Shown here in pieces: positions 1 to 7,217 of a DNA stretch of 19,914 bases. The notes under the pieces are model-generated. The model was not told the DNA's origin. It saw nothing but the letters and a program-made list of their open reading frames with translations, and ran no database searches. Numbering within the stretch: position 1 is the first letter of the stretch; each line of letters begins with the position of its first letter. Source of the stretch: an uncultured Novosphingobium sp. (GTDB lineage Bacteria > Pseudomonadota > Alphaproteobacteria > Sphingomonadales > Sphingomonadaceae). The stretch lies in contig CAMPIM010000070.1 in the NCBI GenBank assembly GCA_946886365.1, positions 1 through 19,914 of the forward strand, in the 5' to 3' direction. The translations under genes were made by a program, and so were the position numbers.

Positions 1-480
1 CTGCCATTGTCGGATCGCGTGCCCGCACCCGGATCGCTCGGTTTCCACATGGGCTTCCCTGCCGGGCACGCGGCGCTTGTCGTATCGGAACTGATCGGCG
101 CCGCCAGCGCCCGGCGCGGACGGACGCAGGAAACCCAGCCGGTACTCGCCTGGGCAGAAGTCGCGCGCTTGCCCGAAAGCGACGATACATTGTCCGGGAT
201 CAGCGGCGGCCCCGTCTTTGCCGAGGATGGCCATGTCATCGGCGTCAACAGCGCGGCGACCGACCGGCGCGGCCGCATTCTGACCACCGCGCCCGACGCC
301 ATGATCCGGCTGGTGCACGCCAGCCGTGCCGTCAATGACCAGCCGGTCGCCTACCCCTTCGCCGGGCTGGCCGATGCCGAGACGCGCTTTGCCTCCTGGC
401 TGGAACAGGGGGTGATCCGGCGCATCTTCTGCGACGTGGACGAAGCGCCCCGGTTGACGGCGGCGCGGCCAAAAGGCTAG
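1..480 (+). CDS. Trypsin-like serine peptidase, C-terminal part (5' truncated by window edge)
   Basis: The frame is open from base 1 and stops at 478-480, so only the last ~159 residues are visible. The first ATG, at about position 49, is internal. The segment SGISGGPVF, followed by a hydrophobic strand (HVIGVNSA), is the serine-nucleophile motif (GxSGGP) and the following beta-strand of chymotrypsin-fold peptidases of the trypsin/DegP-like type. The His and Asp of the triad must lie upstream of the window. After the domain there is an ordinary ~60-residue tail with no PDZ signature. Substrate and location cannot be read from this fragment. A DUF3297 gene follows 30 bases downstream on the same strand, so the two may be co-transcribed. 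The peptidase fold is well supported by the motif; a more specific name is not. Confidence 0.75.
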   Translation: MPLSDRVPAPGSLGFHMGFPAGHAALVVSELIGAASARRGRTQETQPVLAWAEVARLPESDDTLSGISGGPVFAEDGHVIGVNSAATDRRGRILTTAPDAMIRLVHASRAVNDQPVAYPFAGLADAETRFASWLEQGVIRRIFCDVDEAPRLTAARPKG

Positions 481-510
481 GCGGCGCGAAACGAAGGATC
501 TGAAACAGCC

Positions 511-786
511 ATGAGCGACACGCCTCCCGACCGCCTCTCCACCAACCCGCGCAGCCCCCATTTCGACATGGACGTGCTGCAACGGGGCATCGGCATCCGC
601 TTCAAGGATCGCGTCCGCAACGATGTCGAGGAATATTGCATTTCCGAAGGCTGGATCCGCGTCGCCGCCGGCAAGACCAAGGACCGCCACGGCCAGCCGC
701 TGACGATCAAGCTCTCCGGCCCGGTGGAAGCCTGGTTCGAGCGCGGGGCCGATGGCGAAGAGGAACAGCCCGCCGACGCCGAGTGA
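511..786 (+). CDS. DUF3297 family protein (91 aa)
   Basis: This is a small acidic-tailed protein. The central block, with RGIGIRFKDRVRNDVEEYC and then EGWIRVAAGK and GQPLTIKL, is what I recognise as the DUF3297 family, found widely in proteobacteria and about this length. The function of the family is unknown to me. There is no signal peptide or membrane segment, so it is probably cytoplasmic. The ATG at 511 is preceded by AAGGA at about 494-498, a slightly long spacing. The last residues are rich in Glu and Asp. It lies 30 bases after the peptidase gene on the same strand. It ends 126 bases before a convergent CHAP gene, with a palindromic repeat filling that gap. Confidence 0.85.
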   Translation: MSDTPPDRLSTNPRSPHFDMDVLQRGIGIRFKDRVRNDVEEYCISEGWIRVAAGKTKDRHGQPLTIKLSGPVEAWFERGADGEEEQPADAE

Positions 787-824
787 GTCGGCCTATCCTC
801 ATAGGGTCGGCAATTCCTGATAAC

Positions 825-902
825 TTCCGTTCGCTTCGAGCGAAGACGAGAAGCGGTTGCACATAACGTGCCCCCGACTTCGCTCGACACGAACGGAGGT
901 CG
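825..902. repeat. Intergenic inverted-pair palindrome, family A copy 1
   Basis: The left arm at 827-855 (CCGTTCGCTTCGAGCGAAG, then ACGAGAAGCG) and the right arm at 874-902 are imperfect inverted copies of each other. The reverse complement of the right arm starts ACCTCCGTTCGTGTCGAGCG. The left arm also contains its own short palindrome, TTCGCT-TCG-AGCGAA. A second copy of the whole unit is at 4660-4734. The unit lies exactly between two convergent genes, DUF3297 (+) and a CHAP gene (-). Repeats of this type are common in sphingomonad genomes. They resemble REPINs (two REP sequences in inverted orientation). A terminator-like role is inferred from position only. Confidence 0.8.
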
Positions 903-912
903 CTCAAACCCG

Positions 913-1638
913 TCAGCGCAGCCGCGCATCCCGCTTCACATCGGCGATGATGTCGCGGAGCGATCGTCCCGAAGGCGTGGCATCCGCGAACTGGATCGCC
1001 CGCATATCCGTCTCCAGCTTGGGCTCATGCGCCGCCTTACGCAGTGAACGGCCAAGGCTCGCAAGGCGCAGAGACGGCTCCTCTCCGTCAGCCTTGATCA
1101 CCGCCTTTGTCGGCTTCCAATCCTCGGCATCCGCCTTCGCGAGCCGCACGCTGGCGCCAAGCGCTGGATCGGGCTCGAACGCATGCAACTGCGGCTTGTC
1201 CGGATAGATGAAGCCAAAGGTCGGATTGGTCCGCGCGCCCATCTGCCCGGTCGGGCTGTGCCATACGCGCACCTGGCTCCAGTCTCCCGCATCGGACACA
1301 TCCAGCGCCAGCACATCTTCCTCGATCGCGCCGGGCACCGACCAGTTGGCATGGCGAATCAGGACGTGCCGGTCGTCCAGCACCTTGCTGACCACCGCAA
1401 CATGGCCAAGGGTCATCGGCCCATAGGGACGAAAGGTCATGACGGCACCGCGCCGGGGCACGTGCCCCCGCGCATAGCGGTCCTCCGCCTGATCCCACCA
1501 TGTCAGCGCATCGCCCCGAATATTCACGCCGGACACGATCCGCGCATAGGGCACGCATTGCAAAGCGGTTGCGCCGAATACCGGCGTGGCGACCAGCGCC
1601 GCCAGCAGCCAAGCCGCCCCGCGAACATATCGAAACAT
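913..1638 (-). CDS. Secreted CHAP-domain protein, paralog 1 (241 aa)
   Basis: This is a probable cell-wall amidase or endopeptidase of the CHAP (NlpC/P60-like) fold, exported to the periplasm. From the ATG at 1638 the protein has an N-terminal signal sequence (FRYVRGAAWLLAALVATPVFGATA). The CHAP motifs follow: Cys28 in LQCVPYAR, His79 in LGHVAVVSKV and Asn98 in RHANWS, which fit the Cys-His-Asn/polar triad. A ~100-residue tail without recognised motifs follows the domain. The start at 1638 is chosen because GAGG lies 8-10 bases upstream and the signal peptide begins there; an upstream start at 1683 would add 15 non-signal residues. The neighbouring gene on the same strand, upstream, is a clear paralog. 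Peptidoglycan as substrate is inferred from the family. Confidence 0.85.
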   Translation of the reverse strand: MFRYVRGAAWLLAALVATPVFGATALQCVPYARIVSGVNIRGDALTWWDQAEDRYARGHVPRRGAVMTFRPYGPMTLGHVAVVSKVLDDRHVLIRHANWSVPGAIEEDVLALDVSDAGDWSQVRVWHSPTGQMGARTNPTFGFIYPDKPQLHAFEPDPALGASVRLAKADAEDWKPTKAVIKADGEEPSLRLASLGRSLRKAAHEPKLETDMRAIQFADATPSGRSLRDIIADVKRDARLR

Positions 1639-1717
1639 TATTTGCGACCTCAAACCACTGAGAATCGCCCCACCGCCGATCACATTATCCGGCGGCTCTT
1701 ATGAACTGGTTAAACTG

Positions 1718-2251
1718 TCAGAAAGCAGCGCCAGCGGCGGCAGCGGCCGGGTTCACGCGATCGGCCATGGCGATCTGAACCGGCGCGGCCTCACCGGCAT
1801 GGCCGGGATAGATGAAGCCCTTGGCGGCGTTCGAGCGCAGGCCAAGGCCACCGATCGGGCCGTACCACACGCGCACGTCGGTCCAGTCATTGTTGGGCGA
1901 CACGTCGATGGCGCGGACATTGCGCTCGATGCCGCCGCGATAGGACCAGTTGGCATGGGTCAGCAGCACTTCGCGATCGCTGACCACCTTGCTCACCATG
2001 GCGACATGGCCGACGGGCATGGAACGGCTGGCGGCAAAGGCCAGGACAGCGCCTTCGCGCGGCTCATGACCACGGTCATAGCGGCCCTCGGCCTGACCCC
2101 ACCAGGTGTTGGCGTTGCCATAAAGTGCGATGCCGGAAACCTGACGCGCATAGGGTGCGCACTGCAGAACGCCAGCGGCGGCAGGGGTCACGATCAGGGC
2201 GCCGAGCGCAAGCACGACAGTCGCGATAAATGCGCGAAAAGCACCGACCAT
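1718..2251 (-). CDS. Secreted CHAP-domain protein, paralog 2 (177 aa)
   Basis: The protein has a signal peptide (MVGAFRAF then a long hydrophobic run ending TPAAAG). A compact CHAP domain follows: Cys31 in LQCAPYAR, His82 in VGHVAMVSKV and Asn101 in THANWS. It aligns with the downstream paralog over most of the domain (QC.PYAR..SG, TWW.QAE.RY.RGH.PR.GAV, GHVA.VSKV, HANWS) and lacks that paralog's long C-terminal tail. The 79-base gap between the two genes, their common strand and their similarity point to tandem duplication. An ATG at 2251 starts the signal peptide directly; a longer ORF from 2335 would precede it with polar residues and is less likely. Probably acts in peptidoglycan turnover, by family inference. 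Confidence 0.85.
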   Translation of the reverse strand: MVGAFRAFIATVVLALGALIVTPAAAGVLQCAPYARQVSGIALYGNANTWWGQAEGRYDRGHEPREGAVLAFAASRSMPVGHVAMVSKVVSDREVLLTHANWSYRGGIERNVRAIDVSPNNDWTDVRVWYGPIGGLGLRSNAAKGFIYPGHAGEAAPVQIAMADRVNPAAAAAGAAF

Positions 2252-2359
2252 GTGTGAAACGACCCCCGACTTGTTGTGCGTTATCAACCCCGTGGTGTCT
2301 TTAGCGCAGAGCCAGGATGAGTTGAGAAGCGCCAAGCGGTGAATTGTTGCGGAGGCGGG

Positions 2360-3430
2360 TTAACCTGCGGAACGAAAAAGCTGGCCCGCCGTTACCGTTA
2401 ACCGTGTTGCTAGACCCAACTCGTTGAAAAGACTATCTTCGGTCCCCGTCATCCACACTTGCCCGCCCGTTTTTCTTAACCGGCCGAACAACGCAGCTCG
2501 CCGCGACGGGTCGAGATGAGCCGCCACTTCGTCGAGCAGCAAAACCGGCGGCTGGCCGCGATGAGCGGCGACCAGTGCGGCATGGGCAAGCAGGATCGAC
2601 AACAGCAGCGCCTTCTGCTCGCCCGTGGAGCAAAGCGCCGCCGCCTGCCCCTTGGCCGCATGGGTGACTGCAAGGTCCTGCCGGTGCGGTCCCGACAATG
2701 TACGCCCAGCCGCCGCATCCCGCCGCCGCTCCCGCGCCAGCCGCTGGGCAAGCGGTCCATCGCCCTCCTCCTCCCCGTCGATCGCCAGCAGCGGACGGGC
2801 AAAAGGCTCATCGGGCTGGCCAACAAGTTCCACGCCCAGCCGGGTAACGAGATCAGCACGCGCGGCGGACAATAGCGCGCCATGCTCCTCCATCTGCGCC
2901 TCCAGCGCCGTCAGCCATGACGGGTCGGCGCGCGGCAAGTCCGACAACAGCCGATTGCGCGCCCGCATCGCCGCCTCATAGCGGGCGCTATGCACCGCAT
3001 GCCCCGGATGCAGCGCCAGCGTCAGCCGGTCCAGAAACCGCCGCCGTCCGCCGGGGCTATCCATGAATAGCCGGTCCATCGCCGGGGTCAGCCACACGAT
3101 CGCCAGATGATCGGCCAGCGCATTGGCCGACGAAGCAACGCCGCCGATCCGCACCTGACGTCGATCGGGCGCTTGGGGCGAAGTGCCGGTCCCCAGCACC
3201 ACCCCGTCCACTTCCGCCGCGATACCGAAGCTACCCGGCCCACCCTGCCGCGCCATGTCGCGCAACGCCGCGCCGCGCAGGCCGCGTCCGGGCGCCAGCA
3301 TCGACACCGCTTCCAATATGTTGGTCTTCCCCGCGCCATTTTCGCCGGTCAGCACGATGAAAGCATGATCGGGAAGGATCAGCGCATCCGCATGATTGCG
3401 GAAATCGCTCAAGGTCAGGCGGCCGATCAT
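2360..3430 (-). CDS. recF: DNA replication and repair protein RecF
   Basis: RecF is an SMC-like ABC ATPase that loads RecA at single-strand gaps together with RecO and RecR. The sequence shows the N-terminal [10 protein letters not shown] start typical of RecF, the Walker A motif GENGAGKT at residues 29-36, an ABC signature region in [18 protein letters not shown], and Walker B with D-loop in [15 protein letters not shown]. The length of ~356 residues is normal. The ATG at 3430 is used; a GTG two codons upstream (3436) is equally possible. recF is not beside dnaA, dnaN or gyrB here; its neighbours are a CHAP gene downstream and a lipoprotein gene 41 bases upstream on the same strand. Identification is firm; the exact start is uncertain by two codons. 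Confidence 0.95.
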   Translation of the reverse strand: MIGRLTLSDFRNHADALILPDHAFIVLTGENGAGKTNILEAVSMLAPGRGLRGAALRDMARQGGPGSFGIAAEVDGVVLGTGTSPQAPDRRQVRIGGVASSANALADHLAIVWLTPAMDRLFMDSPGGRRRFLDRLTLALHPGHAVHSARYEAAMRARNRLLSDLPRADPSWLTALEAQMEEHGALLSAARADLVTRLGVELVGQPDEPFARPLLAIDGEEEGDGPLAQRLARERRRDAAAGRTLSGPHRQDLAVTHAAKGQAAALCSTGEQKALLLSILLAHAALVAAHRGQPPVLLLDEVAAHLDPSRRAALFGRLRKTGGQVWMTGTEDSLFNELGLATRLTVTAGQLFRSAG

Positions 3431-3470
3431 CGGCACGCTCTAACAATGCAGAGGGCAAACGGAAAGCGCT

Positions 3471-3995
3471 TCAGCAGCGCTTGCGCGTCACCGCCGCCCC
3501 GTCATTGATGATGGTGAGTTCCCGACCATTAGCCGACGGGCGCAGTTCCAGCTTCTTGGTCCAGCTGTCGCCCTCTCCGGTAAAGGCGGCATCGACCTTC
3601 ACCTTGCCGCCGGGTCCGGTCGCAACCCCCGTCACCGTCCCGACGCTTTCATGGAAGATCAGGCTGTCCGACGTCACCTTCAATTCCAGTTCAGCCGACC
3701 GATCGCCACAACGGTCGTTAAGGCCCGTCCAGCTCCCCTGCAACGCCGCAGGAATTGCGCCAGCACGCGACGCGGTTCCCGTCCCGTCCGCACCGGCGGA
3801 AACAGATGCGTTGTCAGTCCGCCCAAGCTGCGTCTCATTGCCCGCCGCCAGCGTTTCATCCTGCGCAGGCGTTTCATTGCTGACATCATAGGTCGTCTGC
3901 TCATCGACGATGTTGGTCGACATGCGGGGCTTGTCCCTGCCCTTGTCGTCACAAGCGGCGAGCAACAGCAAGGGCATGGCGAAAAGCAGGCGCAT
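3471..3995 (-). CDS. Small predicted lipoprotein (174 aa)
   Basis: From the ATG at 3995 the protein begins MRLLFAMPLLLLAAC, a lipoprotein signal peptide with lipobox L12-A13-A14-C15. It is therefore probably acylated and anchored in the membrane facing the periplasm. A polar linker rich in Asp, Asn, Thr and Ala follows to about residue 85. The C-terminal ~90 residues (from IPAALQGSWTGLNDRC to VTRKRC) look like a small beta-rich domain. This domain has Cys near both ends that could form a disulfide. I do not recognise a named function. The frame extends upstream to 4124, but those residues precede the signal peptide and overlap the divergent peroxiredoxin leader. The gene lies 41 bases upstream of recF on the same strand. 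Confidence 0.8.
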   Translation of the reverse strand: MRLLFAMPLLLLAACDDKGRDKPRMSTNIVDEQTTYDVSNETPAQDETLAAGNETQLGRTDNASVSAGADGTGTASRAGAIPAALQGSWTGLNDRCGDRSAELELKVTSDSLIFHESVGTVTGVATGPGGKVKVDAAFTGEGDSWTKKLELRPSANGRELTIINDGAAVTRKRC

Positions 3996-4099
3996 CCGTA
4001 ATGAACCGGCGGGGCGGTGAAGGGTTCCAGCTACAGGCTTGCCAGCGGCACGGCTTGGGGCCATCACCCTTGCTCTGCCGCAAAGGATGGAGACGGGTG

Positions 4100-4636
4100 A
4101 TGATGAAGCGCGCGATGATCGCAATGGCCCTTGCCGCCACCATGTTGGGATCGACCGGCGCCATGGCGGCGCTGTCTGCCGGTGCCAAGGCGCCCGATTT
4201 CACCACACGCGGCGCGCGGGCGGGCAAGACATTCACCCTTACCCTGTCCCACCAGTTGAAGCATGGTCCGGTCGTCCTCTACTTCTTCCCCAAGGCTTTT
4301 ACTCCCGGCTGTTCCGCCGAGGCACGCGAGTTCGCGACACACATCGATGATTTCAGGAAAGCGGGCGCGACGGTAATAGGCATGTCGGCCGATCCGGTAG
4401 ACGACCTTGTCGCCTTCTCGACCAAGGAGTGCGCGGGCAAGTTCGCGGTCGCCTCGGCCGGGCCAGACATCATCGCGGGCTATGACGTCGCGCTCAAGAT
4501 GGCGCCGGGCATAACCGATCGCACCTCTTACGTCATCGCGCCCAACGGCCGGATCGTCTTCGTCCACAGCGAAATGAATTATACCGGCCATGTAAAGAGC
4601 ACCCTCGCTGCCGTGCAATCGATGAAGGCGAAATAG
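4100..4636 (+). CDS. Exported PrxQ/BCP-like peroxiredoxin (178 aa)
   Basis: This is a thiol peroxidase of the AhpC/TSA fold, probably reducing peroxides in the periplasm. A signal peptide (MKRAMIAMALAATMLGSTGAMA) is followed by the APDF entry motif. The peroxidatic Cys71 is in FTPGCSAEAREF. The position five residues after Cys71, which holds the resolving Cys in E. coli BCP, is Arg here. The only other Cys, Cys111 in TKECAGKF, lies 40 residues away. That matches the helix-3 resolving position known in some PrxQ proteins. The start at 4100 has GGAG 7 bases upstream; ATG 4103 is the alternative. The gene is divergent from the lipoprotein gene and convergent with a dienelactone hydrolase gene, with a repeat between them. 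Confidence 0.88.
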   Translation: MMKRAMIAMALAATMLGSTGAMAALSAGAKAPDFTTRGARAGKTFTLTLSHQLKHGPVVLYFFPKAFTPGCSAEAREFATHIDDFRKAGATVIGMSADPVDDLVAFSTKECAGKFAVASAGPDIIAGYDVALKMAPGITDRTSYVIAPNGRIVFVHSEMNYTGHVKSTLAAVQSMKAK

Positions 4637-4659
4637 GAAACGCCTACCCCGTCTCCCCC

Positions 4660-4734
4660 CACCTCCGTTCGCTTCGAGCGAAGTCGAGAAGCGCTGGCGC
4701 ATCCTATGTCTCGACTTCGCTCAACACGAACGGG
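4660..4734. repeat. Intergenic inverted-pair palindrome, family A copy 2
   Basis: The left arm at 4662-4693 begins CCTCCGTTCGCTTCGAGCG and the right arm at 4709-4733 ends CAACACGAACGG. The reverse complement of the right arm repeats the CCGTTCG...GAGCGAAGTCGAGA core of the left arm. The unit is thus two REP-like sequences head to head, the same arrangement as the copy at 825-902. The two left arms are identical over about 20 bases. It lies between the peroxiredoxin stop (4636) and the stop of a convergent hydrolase gene (4743). It could fold into a long hairpin in either transcript. No transposase gene accompanies it. Confidence 0.82.
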
Positions 4735-4742
4735 CATCACCC

Positions 4743-5657
4743 TTATCCGGCGCCCTTCACATAGCGCCCAAACCACTCCAGCGTAGCTGCCCAGGCTTCC
4801 TTAGCCGCCGCCTCATTATAGCTCGGCCGATAGTCGGCCATGAAGCCATGATCAGCCTCCGGATAGACGGTGATCGCGTCCGGCGGCGACTTGCCCGCCT
4901 TCTTCAGCGCCGCCCGCATCGTCTCGACATCAGCGACGGGGATGCCCTTGTCCAACCCGCCATATTGTCCCAGCACCGGCGCCTTCAGCGCGCCCGCCTG
5001 CTCCACCACGCTCACCGGCTGCAACGCTGTCTTCTCGCTGACCAGCCGCCCATAGAATGCAACGCCTGCATCCAGTTGCGCACTGTGCGCGGCATAAAGC
5101 CACACGATCCGCCCGCCCCAGCAAAAGCCGGTGATGCCCCGCCGTGCCGCGTCGCCGCCATGTTTGCCCGCCCAGTCATAGGTCGCATCGATGTCGGACA
5201 ACACCTGCGCATCGGGCGCCTTCGACACGATGCTGCCGACCAGCTGCTGTATATCCGCGATCTTGGTGGCATCGCCGTGGCGCGCAAACAGATCGGGCGC
5301 GATCGCATAATAGCCTTCTCGCGCAAAGCGGCGGCAGATATCGCGGACCCATTCATGGACGCCGAAAACCTCATGCACCACGACGATGACCGGCGCGTTC
5401 TCCGCCTTTTCCGGCCGCGCCAAATAGGCGGGCATGGCAAAGCCATCACTCGCCGCGATCGAAACCGTCTCCTGGACTAGACCCTCGCCCGATGTCTGCA
5501 CGGCGCTGCTCGACACCGGGCGGCATGCGGCGGCGAAACCAGCCGCGAAGGCGCCGGTCATCAGCAGCTTGCGCCGGTCGAGCCCTGTGCTGTCGATCCA
5601 GCTGCGGTCTTCGGGCAGGCGATCCATGGGGCCGGGTTCTGCATTCTCACTGCTCAT
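4743..5657 (-). CDS. Dienelactone hydrolase family protein with Tat-like signal (304 aa)
   Basis: This is an alpha/beta hydrolase of the dienelactone hydrolase (DLH) family. The triad is visible as Cys179 in GFCWGGR, Asp236 in GGLDKGIP and His270 in ADHGFMADYR. The HEVFGVHEWVRD block near residue 95 is also typical. DLHs hydrolyse lactone or ester bonds; the substrate here is unknown. The N-terminus carries a twin-Arg motif (LDRRKLLMTGAFAAGF, residues 26-41). This is followed by AAAC at 42-45, so the protein is probably exported folded by Tat and may be lipid-anchored. The ATG at 5657 has GAGGA about 7 bases upstream. It is the longest sensible start, since the Tat n-region is needed. The gene is convergent with the peroxiredoxin gene. 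Confidence 0.92.
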   Translation of the reverse strand: MSSENAEPGPMDRLPEDRSWIDSTGLDRRKLLMTGAFAAGFAAACRPVSSSAVQTSGEGLVQETVSIAASDGFAMPAYLARPEKAENAPVIVVVHEVFGVHEWVRDICRRFAREGYYAIAPDLFARHGDATKIADIQQLVGSIVSKAPDAQVLSDIDATYDWAGKHGGDAARRGITGFCWGGRIVWLYAAHSAQLDAGVAFYGRLVSEKTALQPVSVVEQAGALKAPVLGQYGGLDKGIPVADVETMRAALKKAGKSPPDAITVYPEADHGFMADYRPSYNEAAAKEAWAATLEWFGRYVKGAG

Positions 5658-5722
5658 CGCGCTTCCTCTCCGCAGCCCCCCGGCCGCCGCAGATTATCGG
5701 CCCGTCCGCCCAGCGCAAGCGG

Positions 5723-6109
5723 TCAGGCCAAGAAATCGCCGCTCGCGATTGGCTCCAGCCCCGCGACATCGCGCGCATAAACATAAGTCCATGCATCGAT
5801 CGACCCCGCCGCGCTTCGGATCTTAATCTGCTCCCGCGCGAATTCATGAGGCGCGGGAAAATGCGCCGCGCACTCCTCATGGTCGTCAAGGATGGCAAGG
5901 ATGCCGTCAGGATCAGGCAACCGGTACAGCTCACCCGTGACAATTCCGTCAGCATCGGCAACGAAGCCGGGATAATAATCGATCCGGTAAAGCGCACCGC
6001 TCGCAATGGCAGCACCCGCAAATTCCGCCACTGATGCCAGCCAGCGAGCCATATCCCCTGAAAATCCGGGCCGGAGAGACCCGTAGACGAATAGCAAAGG
6101 CTGGCTCAT
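5723..6109 (-). CDS. Gamma-glutamylcyclotransferase-like (AIG2-like) protein (128 aa)
   Basis: The N-terminal motif FVYGSLRPG (residues 7-15) is the diagnostic substrate-binding loop of the gamma-glutamylcyclotransferase/AIG2-like fold. The block LDDHEE near residues 74-79 supplies the expected catalytic Glu. The length of 128 residues is typical of the short bacterial members. Such enzymes release 5-oxoproline from gamma-glutamyl amines or peptides, but many members have no assigned substrate. No signal peptide is present, so it is cytoplasmic. No clear Shine-Dalgarno precedes the ATG at 6109. It lies 65 bases upstream of the dienelactone hydrolase gene on the same strand and could share its transcript. 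A bidirectional terminator lies just upstream at 6131-6167. Confidence 0.88.
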   Translation of the reverse strand: MSQPLLFVYGSLRPGFSGDMARWLASVAEFAGAAIASGALYRIDYYPGFVADADGIVTGELYRLPDPDGILAILDDHEECAAHFPAPHEFAREQIKIRSAAGSIDAWTYVYARDVAGLEPIASGDFLA

Positions 6110-6130
6110 TGCGCGTAATCGCTAACAATA

Positions 6131-6167
6131 AAAAAGCCGCCCTGACAATAGCCGGGCGGCCTTTTTG
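6131..6167. terminator. Bidirectional intrinsic terminator
   Basis: The stem GCCGCCC (6136-6142) pairs with GGGCGGC (6154-6160) around an 11-base loop. An A-run lies on the left (6130-6135) and a T-run on the right (6162-6166). Read on the minus strand this is a G+C stem followed by six Ts, a textbook Rho-independent terminator. It would end transcription of the small ORF at 6210-6293 before the gamma-glutamylcyclotransferase gene. It also works on the plus strand. Confidence 0.85.
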
Positions 6168-6209
6168 AAATTCCCCCAAGACGAGGAATGAAGGGGAGCG
6201 ATTAATCGC

Positions 6210-6293
6210 TCAGGCGAAAAGCACCGAGTAGAAGGTCAGCATCTGCGCACCGACCGCAACCATCAACGCAACGCCCTGCATAGTGTGCCGCAT
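6210..6293 (-). CDS. Probable small single-pass membrane peptide (27 aa)
   Basis: The reading frame from ATG 6293 encodes 27 residues: MRHTMQG, then a continuous hydrophobic stretch (VALMVAVGAQMLTFYSVLFA) ending in TGA at 6210-6212. An AGGAA Shine-Dalgarno lies 7 bases before the ATG. A strong intrinsic terminator begins about 40 bases after the stop on the same strand. A ribosome site, a transmembrane-length hydrophobic helix and a private terminator together favour a real gene. The frame extends to 6428, but that would overlap the DUF72 stop and has no ribosome site. Function is unknown; no toxin partner or antisense RNA could be identified. Without this gene, the 305 bases between the flanking genes would hold only the terminator. 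Confidence 0.55.
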   Translation of the reverse strand: MRHTMQGVALMVAVGAQMLTFYSVLFA

Positions 6294-6414
6294 GTTTCGT
6301 TTCCTGCAATTTTTGTTTTGCGCCCTGTTTGGACAAGAACGCATATGATGGAACACGCCCTTTGCCTCAATCGCAAAGGACGCGTTCGCAGTTGCAGCAA
6401 ATGCAACAGCCCTG

Positions 6415-7158
6415 TCACCCCAATGCAACGATCATCGCTTGGGCCGCGGCGGGCGCACGCACTTTGGCCCCGCTGATGTAGAAAACGAAGACGTCACCAT
6501 TATCCGCCATCGCTTGCGCCTTTTTTGCCCAGCCGCCAATTTCCCTGGATGAATAGCCGGTCGCTTCCTCCTCCCGCGTGCGCATCAGGCGGCAATAGGA
6601 AAAGCCCACATCATGGCCGACAATGGCAGGATATTCGTCATGGTCGGCCAGCACCACCGCCGCACCCGCATCGCGCGCCAGTTGCAAAAAGGCGGGATCA
6701 TCGAAACTTTCGTGCCGCACCTCCAGCGCATGGCGCAGCGGGACGCCATCGACGCTATCAGGCAGCAGCTTCAGGAAAGCACCGAAATCTTGCGGCTCGA
6801 ATTTCTTGGTCGGCATGAACTGCCACAGGATCGGACCCAGCCGATCGCCGAGTTCCGCGATCCCCTGCCCCGCAAACTTGGCGATCGATTCCCCGGCCTC
6901 CCCCAGCACGCGGCGATTGGTGCAGTATCGCGACGCCTTAACCGCGAACTGGAAGCCGTCGGGCACCGCCTTGGCCCAATTGGCGAAGGTCGCGGGCTTT
7001 TGCGTGCTGTAATAGGTGGCGTTGATCTCCGTCGCGGTCAGATGCTGGCCGACATAGGCCAGTTCATCCTTCTGCCGCAGCCCTTCGGGATAAAAGGTGC
7101 CGCGCCATGGCTCGAACGTCCATCCGCCAATGCCTACCCTGATGCGTCCCGCCGCCAT
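6415..7158 (-). CDS. DUF72 (YecE-like) family protein (247 aa)
   Basis: The sequence opens with VGIGGWTFEPWRGTFYPEGL, the characteristic start of the DUF72 TIM-barrel family. It continues with the family blocks TEINATYYSTQKPATFANWA, FQFAVKASRY, GPILWQFMP, HALEVRHESF and DVFVFYISG. The length is typical. The biochemical function is not established, although the fold resembles TIM-barrel nucleases and isomerases. It is cytoplasmic, with no signal sequence. The start at 7158 is strongly supported: AAGGAGAG lies 5-6 bases before the ATG. Upstream on the same strand is an exported cyclophilin gene, 59 bases away, so the two may form a transcript. Confidence 0.92.
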   Translation of the reverse strand: MAAGRIRVGIGGWTFEPWRGTFYPEGLRQKDELAYVGQHLTATEINATYYSTQKPATFANWAKAVPDGFQFAVKASRYCTNRRVLGEAGESIAKFAGQGIAELGDRLGPILWQFMPTKKFEPQDFGAFLKLLPDSVDGVPLRHALEVRHESFDDPAFLQLARDAGAAVVLADHDEYPAIVGHDVGFSYCRLMRTREEEATGYSSREIGGWAKKAQAMADNGDVFVFYISGAKVRAPAAAQAMIVALG

Positions 7159-7217
7159 GGCACTCTCCTTTCAGCACTTATCCTGACGGCTGAACGCTGC
7201 CCGGAACAGAGGAAATG

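Noticed and set aside
636..866. Overlapping plus-strand frame within and after the DUF3297 gene
   Set aside because: Arg-rich out-of-frame translation that runs into the palindromic repeat; the DUF3297 frame explains the region.
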